DNA of 64,000 bases from CAVQFO01 sp963711725. Lineage in GTDB: Bacteria > Pseudomonadota > Gammaproteobacteria > Nitrococcales > Aquisalimonadaceae. Location: positions 210,049 through 274,048 of the forward strand of contig CAVQFO010000018.1 in assembly GCA_963711725.1 (NCBI GenBank), given 5' to 3'. Below the pieces are notes generated by a model. That model did not search any database. It saw only the letters and a program-made list of their open reading frames with translations, and was not told where the DNA came from. A program made the translations under genes and the position numbers. Positions 45,581 through 54,445 of the stretch are shown here, in pieces. Each line of letters starts with the position of its first letter. Position 1 is the stretch's first letter.

Positions 45581-45723
45581 TCGGTAGGCCGGTGATTTTC
45601 GTCCCGGTGGTCCGGGTCGGGCCAACCTTCCTGGCGGGTCAGCCGCATCTCCACCCACATGGCGTTGATGATGCCCACGGAGCAGGCGAACAGGACGCCG
45701 AGAATCCAGCTGAAATACCACAT
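45577..45723 (-). CDS. cydX: Cytochrome bd oxidase small subunit CydX
   Basis: A 48-residue single-helix protein. The N-terminus MWYFSWILGVLFACSVGIIN, then AMWVE, is the CydX signature (compare MWYFAWILG in E. coli). CydX stabilises the hemes of the bd oxidase and is needed for activity. It starts 10 bases after the cydB stop. The C-terminal half is a hydrophilic tail ending at a TAG provided by the element flank at 45577-45580. Confidence 0.93.
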   Translation of the reverse strand: MWYFSWILGVLFACSVGIINAMWVEMRLTRQEGWPDPDHRDENHRPTD

Positions 45724-45733
45724 CACCGCCTCC

Positions 45734-46873
45734 TTAATACAGTGAGTTGCTGTTGTCTTCGATATAGGCTTCCGTCAGTTTTCCCTTCAACCTGCGGTAC
45801 ACCCAGGTGGTATAGGCCCCGATCAGGGGCAGGAAGATGACCGTTGCCACGAACATGATGAACAGCGTGCGCTGGCTGGAAGAGGCATCCCAAACGGTGA
45901 GGCTGGAGCTGGGCGAAAGGCTGGACGGCATCAGGAACGGGAACAGGCTGACGCCGGCCGTGGCCAGCACGCCCATCACGGCAAGGGTGGTGGAGGCGAA
46001 CGCCAGTCCTTCGCGTCGCCGGGCTCCGAACAGGGCGCCACCCAGTGCGCCCGCATATGCCGCCACCGGTGCAAGCATCAGCAGCGGCCAGCGACCGTAG
46101 TTTGCCAGCCAGCCACCCGGCTGCAGGGCCACGGTCTTGTGCAGCGGATTGGACGGGCCTGCTGTATCCAGCGCGCTGGTAATGACGTAGCCGTCGATTC
46201 CTCCGGCGATCCAGATGCCGCCCACGGTCAGCAGGACCATGAGGGTGAGGGCGGCACCGATCAGGACCTTGCGTGCACGAGCGGCCACCGGGCCCTCGGT
46301 CTTCAGTACCAGGTAAGCCGCGCCGTGCATGGACAGCATGGCCAGAGAGGTGACCCCGCAGAGCAGGCCGAAGGGATTCAACAGGCCCAGCAGGCCGCCC
46401 TCGTAGGTCATGCGGAGTTCGTCGCTGTAGCTGAAGGGCAGGCCCAGGAACAGGTTCCCCACGGCGACCCCAAACACCAGGCTGGGTACGAAGCCGGCGA
46501 TAAACAGAGCCGTGTCCCAGGTACCGCGCCAGCGCGTGTTGGCGAATTTGTTCCGGAAATCGAACCCCACCGGCCGCAGAATCAGGGCGACCAATACCAG
46601 GAACATCGCGGCGTAGAAGCCTGAAAAGGCCGTGGCATAGAGCATCGGAAAGGCCGCGAAGATGGCGCCGCCGCCCAAAATCAACCAGACTTGGTTGCCG
46701 TCCCAGACCGGGGCGATGCTGTTGATGGCGAGTCGGCGTTCCGTGTCGGTGCGGGCCACCAGCGGCAGCTGTGCGGCCACGCCCAGATCGAAGCCGTCGG
46801 TGACGGCGAAGCCGATCAGCAGCACGCACAGAAACGCATACCAGACGAGTCTCAGGGTTTCGTAGTCGATCAT
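45734..46873 (-). CDS. cydB: Cytochrome bd ubiquinol oxidase subunit II, CydB
   Basis: A 379-residue inner-membrane subunit with about eight helices. The N-terminus YETLRLVWYAFLCVLLIGFA and VTDGFDLG, then NSIAPVWDGNQVWLI, are diagnostic. It pairs with CydA in the heme b558/b595/d quinol oxidase that reduces O2 at low oxygen. Start overlaps the cydA stop by four bases (ATGA). Confidence 0.96.
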   Translation of the reverse strand: MIDYETLRLVWYAFLCVLLIGFAVTDGFDLGVAAQLPLVARTDTERRLAINSIAPVWDGNQVWLILGGGAIFAAFPMLYATAFSGFYAAMFLVLVALILRPVGFDFRNKFANTRWRGTWDTALFIAGFVPSLVFGVAVGNLFLGLPFSYSDELRMTYEGGLLGLLNPFGLLCGVTSLAMLSMHGAAYLVLKTEGPVAARARKVLIGAALTLMVLLTVGGIWIAGGIDGYVITSALDTAGPSNPLHKTVALQPGGWLANYGRWPLLMLAPVAAYAGALGGALFGARRREGLAFASTTLAVMGVLATAGVSLFPFLMPSSLSPSSSLTVWDASSSQRTLFIMFVATVIFLPLIGAYTTWVYRRLKGKLTEAYIEDNSNSLY

Positions 46874-48465
46874 GGCCGGGTCTCCTCCCCATCCTCGTGG
46901 TGCGGCGAGCTATTGCGCTCCTCGGGTGCGATGACGCGCTTGTGCAAGGCGTCGTCGGGGCCCATGCGGGCGTATCGGACCATCAGCACGGCATCCACCA
47001 CCGCCAGGGCGGAATAGAACACGATAAAACCGATCAGGCTGGCGAGCACCTGTCCGCCGGACACGCTGGATACTCCCAGATGCGTGGGCAGAATGCCCTC
47101 GATTACCCACGGCTGGCGGCCGCCCTCGGCCACGTACCAGCCCAGCTCCGCGGCCAACCATGGCAGCGGGAGGGCGAACAGGGCGATCCTCAGGAACCAG
47201 CGGTAGTGATCGAAACGGGACCGGGACGAGACGTAGAACGCGAACGCGAACAGCGCGATGAAGAAGAATCCCAGCCCGACCATGACCCGGAATGACCAGA
47301 ATATCGGCCCCACGGCCGGCACCGTAAGGTTCGCCGCTCGCTGGATGTCGGCGTCCGTCGCCTGGAGCGGGTCTTTCATGAAGGTCTTGAGCAGCAGGGC
47401 GTAGCCCAGATTGTTTACGTGCAACTCGAAGCGGGCGCGGGCGGCCTTGTCGCCGGGGTCTCGGCGCAGAGTCTCCATGGCGCGGTAGGCGATGAGTCCG
47501 TCGCGGATGTGACCCTGCGCGCGCCGGACCTGTTCGTCGATTCCCGGAATCTGCTCCGAAAGGGATCGGGTGGCGATCAGCCCCAGCATCCACGGCACTT
47601 CGACTTTGTAGTGAGTGACCCGGTTTTCCTTATCCGGAATACCGAACAGCGTAAAGCTCGCTGGCGCCGGCTGTGTTTCCCACATGGCTTCCATGGATGC
47701 CAGCTTCATCTTCTGGTGTTCGGTGGTCATATACCCGCTTTCATCGCCCAGAACGACCACCGATAGCGCCGCCGCCAGACCGAAGCTCGCCGCCACCGCG
47801 AAGGACCGCTTTGCGAATGCCGTGTGCCGCCCCCGCAGCAGGTAGAAGGAGCTGATGGCCAGCACGAACATGGAGCCCACTACATAGCCGGCGCTTACGG
47901 TATGAACGAATTTCGCCTGGGCCACCGGATTGAAGATGACCTTGAAAATATCGGTCACCTCCATGCGCATGGTCTCCAGGTTGAAATGCGCCCCTACCGG
48001 GTTCTGCATCCAGCCGTTGGCGATGAGTATCCAAAGCGCCGACAGATTGGCTCCCAGAGCCACCAGCCAGGTGACGGTCAGGTGCTGGACCTTGGTCAAG
48101 CGGTTCCAGCCAAAGAAGAACAGACCCACGAAGGTGGATTCCAGGAAGAATGCCATAAGCCCTTCCAGGGCCAGCGGCACGCCGAAGATGTCGCCCACGT
48201 AGTGGGAGTAATACGCCCAGTTGGTACCGAACTGGAATTCCATGGTGATGCCGGTGGCCACCCCCATGGCGAAATTGATGCCGAACAACTTGCCCCAGAA
48301 CTTGGTCATGTCGCGCCAGATCTCGCGCCCGGTCATGACGTAGACGCTTTCCATGATGGCCAGGATCAGCCCCAGCCCCAGGGTCAATGGTACGAACAGG
48401 AAGTGGTACATCGCCGTCATGGCGAACTGGAGACGGGAGAGTAGTACCGGATCCAATTCGGTCAT
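46870..48465 (-). CDS. cydA: Cytochrome bd ubiquinol oxidase subunit I, CydA
   Basis: A 531-residue subunit that carries the hemes and oxidises quinol. LSRLQFAMTAMYHFLFVPLT has the heme ligand His, AKFVHTVSAGYVVG the second His, and FWSFRVMVGLG the Met ligand of b558. The periplasmic Q-loop is long (about residues 250-390), which places it in the E. coli-like L-subfamily. Starts by a four-base overlap with cydP. Four genes cydP-A-B-X form one operon. Confidence 0.96.
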   Translation of the reverse strand: MTELDPVLLSRLQFAMTAMYHFLFVPLTLGLGLILAIMESVYVMTGREIWRDMTKFWGKLFGINFAMGVATGITMEFQFGTNWAYYSHYVGDIFGVPLALEGLMAFFLESTFVGLFFFGWNRLTKVQHLTVTWLVALGANLSALWILIANGWMQNPVGAHFNLETMRMEVTDIFKVIFNPVAQAKFVHTVSAGYVVGSMFVLAISSFYLLRGRHTAFAKRSFAVAASFGLAAALSVVVLGDESGYMTTEHQKMKLASMEAMWETQPAPASFTLFGIPDKENRVTHYKVEVPWMLGLIATRSLSEQIPGIDEQVRRAQGHIRDGLIAYRAMETLRRDPGDKAARARFELHVNNLGYALLLKTFMKDPLQATDADIQRAANLTVPAVGPIFWSFRVMVGLGFFFIALFAFAFYVSSRSRFDHYRWFLRIALFALPLPWLAAELGWYVAEGGRQPWVIEGILPTHLGVSSVSGGQVLASLIGFIVFYSALAVVDAVLMVRYARMGPDDALHKRVIAPEERNSSPHHEDGEETRP

Positions 48466-48659
48466 TGCTCGCTACCTCGTGGTCTCGGAAGGGGAGTGTT
48501 TTGGGGCAAAAGGGCCCGCTCCATGGCGGCGTTGTCGACGGCGGAGCGATGGTCCGGGCCGAAGAACAGGGCCCACAGCAGAAAGAGCGCGGCGATTTTC
48601 ACGGCCAGAATCGCCACGATTTCACGGCGCAGGCGGCGATCGGGGGCGCTGTGCTTCAT
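48462..48659 (-). CDS. cydP: Cytochrome oxidase putative small subunit CydP
   Basis: A 65-residue protein with one membrane helix. APDRRLRREIVAILAVKIAA and LWALFFGPDHRSAVD match the CydP family found upstream of cydAB in many proteobacteria. Its role in the oxidase is not well established. The stop overlaps the cydA start by four bases, and a TATACAAT-like -10 lies about 50 bases upstream (48715-48708, minus). Confidence 0.82.
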   Translation of the reverse strand: MKHSAPDRRLRREIVAILAVKIAALFLLWALFFGPDHRSAVDNAAMERALLPQNTPLPRPRGSEQ

Positions 48660-48814
48660 GGTTGGTGCCTCGCGTTACTCGGCGACCGATGGGCCTTTCG
48701 CTGCCGCATTGTATACCCCTGGGGGTGTCTTTTCGAGAGCCCCGACTTGTGGCGCCCGTGCGGCCCGGCATACGCTTTGCCGATGCGACCCAGTTACCGC
48801 AATCTTCCGGATCG

Positions 48815-49894
48815 ATGAGCGAGTCGGACGCCTCGCGGCTTGAAGTCTTCATTGAAGGAGACGACGTCTACGACGCCATGCTGGGGGCGATTCGCGGTGC
48901 CCGCAACTCCATCTCCCTGGAAACCTACATCCTGGCGGACGACGAGGTGGGTCGGCCCATTCTGGATGCATTGGCCGAGCGCGCACGTCGGGGTGTGCGG
49001 GTGCGGGTCATTGCGGATGCCTTCGGTTCCATGCTGACCTTTCCCCGGCGTACCGAATGGCGGTTGCGGCGGCACGGCGTGAGGCTGCGGCGATTCCATC
49101 GCTGGCAATGGCGCGATCCCTTGCGCTACAACCGCCGGGACCACCGCAAGCTGCTGGTGGTCGATGGCCGCGTAGCGTTCCTGGGTGGATTCAATATCCA
49201 CCGGGAGAACTCTTATCGCGTTTACGGGGAGCAGCGCTGGCGGGATACCCACGTCCGGCTGACCGGTCCCCTTGCCACTGATATTCAGGTCCTTTTCGAC
49301 GCATTTTGGGCGGCGGACTGGGAGACCTGGATTCCCGCGACTGTGCGGGAGGAAGGGGTGGTGATGTCGAACCAGACTCGGTACGCCCGCCGGAGGCTCA
49401 AGTTTTTCATCGACTCGTTGTTCGAGGATGCGGAGAAATCCATCTGGGTCAGTACACCGTACTTCGTGCCCAACCGCAGGATGCAGCAGGGCCTCGTCGC
49501 GGCGGCCCGGCGCGGCGTCGATGTGCAGGTGCTGGTGCCGGGCAAGAACGACGTGCGTCTGGTGCGGTGGGCTTCCCATGCGGCTTACGCCCGCCTGCTG
49601 GAAGGTGGTGTACGCATCTTCGAGTACGCGCCACGGGTACTGCACGCGAAGACCGCCGTGGTCGACGGGACTTGGGCCATGGTGGGTACTTCGAATCTGG
49701 ACTACCGCAGTTTCTTCCTGAACTACGAGGTCAACCTGTTTTCACGGCAGCAGGGCCTGTGCGACGAGTTGGCCGCGGACTTCGAGGCGGATCGCGGCCG
49801 CTCCGTAGAGGTCCGTGCGGAGCACTGGGGGCGTCGGCACTGGGGCGAGCATGTGGCGGAGGCGATTGGCTGGTGGGCCCGGCGCTGGCTTTAG
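48815..49894 (+). CDS. Cardiolipin synthase-type phospholipase D protein
   Basis: A 359-residue PLD-superfamily enzyme. The two HKD motifs are DHRKLLVVDGRVAFLGGFN and LHAKTAVVDGTWAMVGTSN, both complete. Lack of N-terminal membrane helices makes it resemble ClsB, which makes cardiolipin from phosphatidylglycerol and phosphatidylethanolamine. ATG 48815 begins the domain; a long upstream extension has no homology and overlaps the cydP promoter region. Divergent from the cyd operon. Confidence 0.88.
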   Translation: MSESDASRLEVFIEGDDVYDAMLGAIRGARNSISLETYILADDEVGRPILDALAERARRGVRVRVIADAFGSMLTFPRRTEWRLRRHGVRLRRFHRWQWRDPLRYNRRDHRKLLVVDGRVAFLGGFNIHRENSYRVYGEQRWRDTHVRLTGPLATDIQVLFDAFWAADWETWIPATVREEGVVMSNQTRYARRRLKFFIDSLFEDAEKSIWVSTPYFVPNRRMQQGLVAAARRGVDVQVLVPGKNDVRLVRWASHAAYARLLEGGVRIFEYAPRVLHAKTAVVDGTWAMVGTSNLDYRSFFLNYEVNLFSRQQGLCDELAADFEADRGRSVEVRAEHWGRRHWGEHVAEAIGWWARRWL

Positions 49895-49915
49895 AGCCGT
49901 CCTCGTCGCCGGTTC

Positions 49916-49950
49916 GAAAATAGAAAACCGGGGCCGGAGGGCGGCCCCGG
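49916..49950 (-). terminator. Rho-independent terminator after the fasciclin gene
   Basis: CCGGGGCCG and CGGCCCCGG pair perfectly across a five-base loop (49928-49950). On the minus strand the hairpin is followed by TTTTCTATTTT. It is about 50 bases past the fasciclin stop. Confidence 0.85.
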
Positions 49951-49998
49951 AATGGGGCGTCAGAGACGCCCGTCGGGGATCATTGATTGGCCCGTGCG

Positions 49999-50538
49999 CT
50001 AGCGCGGAATCAACACCGTGTCGATCACATGGATCACGCCGTTGGAGGCGACGATATCCGCTCCGACGACCTTGGCCGAGCCTACGCTCACGCCGCTCTT
50101 ATCGGATTTAACGGGGAGTTCGGCACCTTCCGCCGTGTCCGCCATTTCCATGGCAGCGACATCACTGGCCATATAACGCCCCGGCACGACGTGATAGAGC
50201 AACACCCGGGTCAGCGCTTCCTTGTCATCAAGCAAAGCCTGGAGTTTGTCCGCCGGAATCTTGGCGAAGGCCGCGTCCGTTGGCGCAAAGACCGTATAGG
50301 GGCCGGGGCCCTTCAGGGTGTCCACCAGGCCGGCCGCCTTGAGCGCGGTGACCAGGGTGGTGAACTGACCGGCGTCTATGGCGGTCTCCACGATATCCTT
50401 GCCGGATTGATGGGCCTCCATGGCCGCGTCTTGAGCCTCGGCGCGAGCAGTGCCCGCGAAGATGGCGCCTAGAAACAGGGTAGCGAGCAGAACACGAACG
50501 GCCTTTCGGCCTTGCGAAACAGCGATCTTGATACTCAT
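49999..50538 (-). CDS. Secreted fasciclin (FAS1) domain protein
   Basis: A 179-residue secreted protein. The signal peptide VRVLLATLFLGAIFAGTARA is followed by one FAS1 domain with the H1 motif PYTVFAPTDAAFAKIP, YHVVPGRYMASD and the H2 motif ASNGVIHVIDTVLIP. FAS1 proteins mediate adhesion or binding of small ligands; the bacterial single-domain form has no settled function. GGAGGAAC precedes ATG 50538. Divergent from a MerR/B12 regulator with a clear operator between. Confidence 0.92.
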   Translation of the reverse strand: MSIKIAVSQGRKAVRVLLATLFLGAIFAGTARAEAQDAAMEAHQSGKDIVETAIDAGQFTTLVTALKAAGLVDTLKGPGPYTVFAPTDAAFAKIPADKLQALLDDKEALTRVLLYHVVPGRYMASDVAAMEMADTAEGAELPVKSDKSGVSVGSAKVVGADIVASNGVIHVIDTVLIPR

Positions 50539-50599
50539 GGTCGGTTCCTCCGTGGAACGTTCAGCAGGCTGTGCGGGTTGCATCCAGCCTGTGAAGTGG

Positions 50600-50628
50600 A
50601 CAATAGCTGTACGTACAGTTTCTGTCAA
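50600..50628 (-). promoter_or_regulatory. Fasciclin promoter with operator palindrome in its spacer
   Basis: On the minus strand TTGACA (50628-50623) and TATTGT (50605-50600) have an exact 17-base spacer that holds a perfect 12-base palindrome, CTGTACGTACAG (50607-50618). MerR-type regulators bind inside promoter spacers, so the next-door regulator is the likely ligand. AGCTGTACG at 50605-50613 recurs at 50628-50636, 23 bases apart. Confidence 0.75.
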
Positions 50629-50687
50629 GCTGTACGATAGCGTGACGACTGATATACAATGAACGAAAATTGGACAAGGGTGGTGCC

Positions 50688-51644
50688 ATGAGCGAACAGA
50701 TTGCTGGGGGGGCGGTTCATCCCATTCAGGTGGTGTCCAAGCGCACGGGATTGCGAGCCGACGTGATCCGCGCTTGGGAGAGACGTTACGGCGCGGTGGA
50801 GCCAAGCCGGTCCGAGAACGGGCGCCGAATGTACACGGACGAGGACGTGGAGCGCCTGGCGCTGCTGGGCCGGGCGACCCGTTCCGGACGCAGGATCGGC
50901 GACGTGGCCCGCCTCGATCTGGCGGCGCTGCGCAGCTTGGTGGATGAGGACGAGCGGGCTGTGGCGGCGGTGAGTGCCGTCGCACCGAGCCCGAAGGCCG
51001 GAAGCGAGGGAGATCTGGTTGATGTGGCGTTGGCGGATGTGGCGGCCCTGGATTCCGCGGGGCTTGAACATCACCTGTTCAAGGCGTCGGTAAAGCTCAC
51101 GATCCCCATTCTATTGGATGGACTGATCAGCCCGCTCTTTCGGCGTATCGGCCGGGAAGTCCGGGCCGGACGCCTGCGCATCGCCCATGAGCACATGGCC
51201 ACGGCGGTAACCCGTTCCTTCTTGGGGGCGCTGCGGGCCACGGCCGATCCAAGTCAGGTAACGGGGCCTCATATCATAGTGACTACGCCCGCCGGGCAGG
51301 TTCACGAGCTGGGGGCGTTGATGGGCGCTCTGGCGGCGGCCTCCCAGGGGTGGCGGGTCATCTACCTGGGCCCGGACCTCCCGGCGGATGAGATCGCCGC
51401 GGCGGCTACTCAGACCGGAGCGGGAGCCATCGCTCTGAGCATCATGTGCGCCGAGGCGGACCCACGGCTGCGCGAGGAACTCACGAGGCTGCGGCGACAT
51501 CTCCCGGATGCGGTCATCTTCGCCGGAGGGGATGCCGTGGAGTCGGGTTTCCCTGCACTGAACGAGATCCAAGCCCTGACGGTCCACAACTTTGCTGAGT
51601 TCCGGGTGGCGCTGGACGCCGCACGGCCCAGGCTCACGAGCTGA
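50688..51644 (+). CDS. MerR-family regulator with cobalamin-binding domain (CarH/LitR-like)
   Basis: A 318-residue transcription factor. An N-terminal MerR domain (VVSKRTGLRADVIRAWERRY) is followed by a four-helix B12-capping domain and a B12-binding Rossmann domain. RAGRLRIAHEHMATAVTRSF carries the EH pair next to the corrinoid in CarH-type photoreceptors, and VHELGALMG is the DxHxxG-like motif with Val-His in place. Such proteins use adenosylcobalamin to sense light. Here the first acidic residue of the motif is replaced by Gln, so light sensing is unproven. ATG 50688 follows AAGGG. Confidence 0.87.
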   Translation: MSEQIAGGAVHPIQVVSKRTGLRADVIRAWERRYGAVEPSRSENGRRMYTDEDVERLALLGRATRSGRRIGDVARLDLAALRSLVDEDERAVAAVSAVAPSPKAGSEGDLVDVALADVAALDSAGLEHHLFKASVKLTIPILLDGLISPLFRRIGREVRAGRLRIAHEHMATAVTRSFLGALRATADPSQVTGPHIIVTTPAGQVHELGALMGALAAASQGWRVIYLGPDLPADEIAAAATQTGAGAIALSIMCAEADPRLREELTRLRRHLPDAVIFAGGDAVESGFPALNEIQALTVHNFAEFRVALDAARPRLTS

Positions 51645-51787
51645 CGCCCGTAGAGGCTCGTGCACCATCGCCGCCGCGGGATGTCCCTCGTCACTCGCGG
51701 CGCGATCCACGGTTGTAGCAGCCTGGGGCGGTCTGGCACACTGACGAGCTCCTAAGCGTTAGTGAGCGGCTGGACAGCCGTCGCGGG

Positions 51788-51817
51788 GCCGCGCGAACAG
51801 GTTCAGTAACTCCCTAG
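51788..51817 (-). repeat. Degenerate single end of the CTAG element
   Basis: GCCGCGCGAACAGGTTCAGT then AACTCC and CTAG (51814-51817) differ from consensus at several positions. No clear left end nearby. Confidence 0.45.
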
Positions 51818-51849
51818 GCTTGGCTTCATTCAATTTTCCCGGAGTGTCC

Positions 51850-52455
51850 ATGAAGACAAAGCAGCTTTACCGCCGTTTCGCCCCCGTATTGGCGGTCGTG
51901 ATCGGAGCGTTGGTCATGGGGAGCGCCCAGGCGGCTGAGAAGGCCGCCAAACCGTCCAAGCCGGCGATGAGCGAATCCGACATCAAAGCAAGGGCGCAGG
52001 AATTCAGGGATGCGCAGAGTCGGATGCGCGAGCTCCAGCAGAAACTGGAAGTGGTTCAGCAGAAGGCCGTCAATGGGGATTCGGATCTCCAGAAGCAGCG
52101 TCAGGATCTCCAGAACCTGTTGGTCGATACCATGAAGAAACAGGGATTCGACCCGATGGAGAGCATGAATCGCATGAAGCAGCTGCGCCAGAAGATGGAG
52201 GGCAAGGATCTCTCCGCGCAGGACAAGCGTGTAGTCGCCACCAAGTACCAGGCGGAGCAGCGGCAGTTCATGGAAGCTCGCAGGAAGGCCTTGAGCGACG
52301 AGAAGGTGGACAAGGCCCGCGAGAGCTACAAGGACAATCTGCTTGCCGCGATGAAAAAGGTCGAACCGAAAACCGACGACATGCTCAAGGAACTGGCGCA
52401 GGTCGAGGCGAAGCTTCGGGCCATGTACCGCCAGCATCAGGGCGGCAACGGCTAG
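51850..52455 (+). CDS. Periplasmic coiled-coil protein, hypothetical
   Basis: A 201-residue protein with a signal peptide (VLAVVIGALVMGSAQAA) and an almost wholly helical mature part rich in Lys, Glu, Gln and Met. Segments such as SRMRELQQKLEVVQQKAVNG and PMESMNRMKQLRQKM suggest an extended coiled coil. I do not recognise a family; there is a loose similarity to periplasmic helical chaperones of the OmpH/Spy style. ATG 51850 follows GGAGTGTCC. Starts 32 bases past a solo element end. Confidence 0.65.
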   Translation: MKTKQLYRRFAPVLAVVIGALVMGSAQAAEKAAKPSKPAMSESDIKARAQEFRDAQSRMRELQQKLEVVQQKAVNGDSDLQKQRQDLQNLLVDTMKKQGFDPMESMNRMKQLRQKMEGKDLSAQDKRVVATKYQAEQRQFMEARRKALSDEKVDKARESYKDNLLAAMKKVEPKTDDMLKELAQVEAKLRAMYRQHQGGNG

Positions 52456-52759
52456 GGCGGACCTTCGTCCGAGCCGTCATGGCGCGGTGTTCGCCGCGTC
52501 ATGACGCAGCGCTACAGTACCGGGATTGAGCATGGGCGCACGGCCTGTGCCGGGGTTAACACCCCTCCCTTCCGGGTTGGAAAATCACTTCGCGGTTCGC
52601 AGGTCGTCGGCCCGGCGCCTTGGGGGCATCCATAGGTTCGCCTTGAACTCCGGGCCGGCTGTGTTAATAGTGAGACGGGTGCAGGGCGTGAAATCGGGAG
52701 CGGGTCCCGTTTGGCGCGGTGCCCGAAAACGCCGGACGGCTTCCATGGTGGCCCGAAGC

Positions 52760-53071
52760 ATGACCGATAATAAGACTTATAAAACCTTTGCGGACTTCTA
52801 TCCGTTCTATCTCTCGGAACACAGGAATGCCGTCTGCCGACGACTGCATTTCGTCGGTACGGCGTTGTTGCTGATGACGGTTGCGGCGGCGCTGTTCACC
52901 GGCCACTGGTCGCTTTTGTTGTTGGTGCCGGTGCTGGGATATGGCTTCGCCTGGGTCGGGCATTTCTTCTTCGAAAGGAATCGTCCGGCGACGTTCAATC
53001 ATCCGATTTACAGCTTGATCGGCGATTTTGTGATGTTTCGGGACATGCTGACGGGTAGGGTTCCATTCTAG
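52760..53071 (+). CDS. DUF962 / Mpo1-like membrane protein
   Basis: A 103-residue protein of the DUF962 family, whose yeast member Mpo1 is an Fe2+-dependent dioxygenase for 2-hydroxy fatty acids. FADFYPFYLSEHRNAVCRRL HFVG (start of the family), GHFFFERNRPATFNHP and two central helices (ALLLMTVAAALF, LLLLVPVLGYGFAW) are diagnostic. His residues for iron are in the SEH, LHF and GHF positions. ATG 52760 gives the usual N-terminus; ATG 52745 is possible. Bacterial function unknown. Confidence 0.8.
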   Translation: MTDNKTYKTFADFYPFYLSEHRNAVCRRLHFVGTALLLMTVAAALFTGHWSLLLLVPVLGYGFAWVGHFFFERNRPATFNHPIYSLIGDFVMFRDMLTGRVPF

Positions 53072-53223
53072 AAGACCAATCCAAAAAGAAATGATCCACT
53101 GGGCGGGGCCGGCGCGACATATTGTGCCGTTCCGCCGAAGTGGGCAAATGAACCCGGTGATCCGCGGGCTTTCTCGGTGAGTGAACTTGTGCATGCATAG
53201 GGGTCAGACCCGGGACGGCGATT

Positions 53224-54001
53224 ATGTTGGGAGCGATAACGGGGGATGTGGTCGGATCCGTTTACGAGCGTTATCCGGTCATGGACAAGCGATTTCCATT
53301 ATTCACGCTGGGCTCGCGGTTTACGGATGATACGGTGCTGACTGCCGCCACCGCCTCCGTCGTATTGGACGGCGGGCGCGTTTGGCACAGCCTATGTCCG
53401 CTATTTTCGGGACTATCCGGACCGCGGCTATAGCGAGCATTTCTCTGCCTGGGCCGACCGTGGAGGCGGAGCGGGTTATGGCGGCTGTGGCAACGGCGCC
53501 GCCATGAGAGTGAGTCCCGTTGCCTGGGCTGGCGACACGCTGGACGCGGTGCTGGCGGCCGCCGACGCCACCGCGCGCGTGACGCAAGATCACCCTGAAG
53601 GCATCAAGAGCGCAAAGGCGGTGGCTGGCGCCATTTTCCTGGCCCGTCAGCACTGCGAGAAGGAGGCGATTCGGGACTACGTGGAAAAGTCGTTCGGCTA
53701 TGACCTCCACCGGGACTTGTCCGATATCCAGGGAGAGTGTGGGTTCGGCATGACCGGCCAGGGGCCGGTGCCGGAGGCGTTGATCGCATTTTTCGATTCG
53801 ACCGGTTTCGAGGACGCCTTGCGCAATGCGGTGTCCCTGGGCGGCGATGTGGACAGCTCGGCTGCTATCGCCGGCTCGCTAGCCGAAGCATTCTACGGTG
53901 GCGTCCCCGACGGGATTGCCGCCGAAGTACGAGCCCGCCTGCCGACCGAGTTTGTGGACTTGAGCGACCGTTTTCGGGAACGTTACTGCGCCCCGGCCTG
54001 A
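53224..54001 (+). pseudogene. ADP-ribosylglycohydrolase-family protein, frameshifted
   Basis: A hydrolase of the DraG/ARH family that removes ADP-ribose from proteins or small molecules. The N-terminal part (GAITGDVVGSVYE, then FTDDTVLT, with metal-binding TDDT) and the C-terminal GGDVDSSAAIAGSLAEAFYG (second metal site) are both present but in different frames. The break is near 53375-53381 (GGCGGGCGCGTTTGGC); one base restores FGTAYVRYFRDYPDRGY. The corrected protein is about 258 residues, normal for the family. Its TGA is followed eight bases later by a solo element end. Confidence 0.83.
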
Positions 54002-54013
54002 GCGTCTCCCTAA
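54002..54013 (-). repeat. Truncated end of the CTAG element between convergent genes
   Basis: GCGTCTCC then CTAA (54010-54013) are the outermost bases of the family end; the rest is absent. The minus-strand gene stop TAG lies within it. Confidence 0.45.
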
Positions 54014-54222
54014 TCGTCGAAATCGTAGTCCAGCTCCTGCAGCATCTTCCGCAGGGCGCGTTCCTCCTGAAGATCCTCGATCGTCCGGCGATAGTTCGAG
54101 GCAGGCGCTTTGGCGCCGCTGGAGCGTCGAGTCGGGACCGGATCGGTATCGAGCCAGGGCTGGCTGTCGTCCGCATCGTCGGAATCAAACAGGTCGTCGG
54201 GTTCGTCGAGCTTGCGGCCCAT
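54010..54222 (-). CDS. Small acidic protein, possibly PA3496 family
   Basis: A 70-residue protein, acidic at the N-terminus (DEPDDLFDSDDADDSQ), with a conserved-looking C-terminal helix YRRTIEDLQEERALRKMLQE and an aromatic-acidic end LDYDFDD. This layout resembles the PA3496 family of small putative envelope-integrity proteins, but I am unsure. The stop codon lies in an element remnant. It converges on the ADP-ribosylglycohydrolase gene with an eight-base gap. Confidence 0.6.
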   Translation of the reverse strand: MGRKLDEPDDLFDSDDADDSQPWLDTDPVPTRRSSGAKAPASNYRRTIEDLQEERALRKMLQELDYDFDD

Positions 54223-54445
54223 GTCAGGGGTTCCTCCGAAAATACAAACACTTGGGCGGTGTCAGCGGAATTCCGGAGACTGCGTTGCCCGAGGCACGCG
54301 GTTCGGGCGGCAGCCGCCGCCCTGGAGCCGTCTGCCGTTGCCGACTATATACAACGGTTTCAGGGGGTTGGAAACAAAAATATTCATGAGGGGCAGCCGG
54401 CGGCGACCGAGGGATCGCCACCGGCCGGCGGACGCTTGAGGGAGC
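54223..54445. other. Non-coding interval, 223 bases
   Basis: Upstream DNA of the small acidic gene and downstream DNA of the peptidase gene. A TATATACA tract near 54344-54352 could be a -10 for the minus-strand gene. Nothing else stands out. Confidence 0.35.

Noticed and set aside
53072..53223. Small gene between the DUF962 and ADP-ribosylglycohydrolase genes
   Set aside because: Only short frames without ribosome sites; treated as intergenic.
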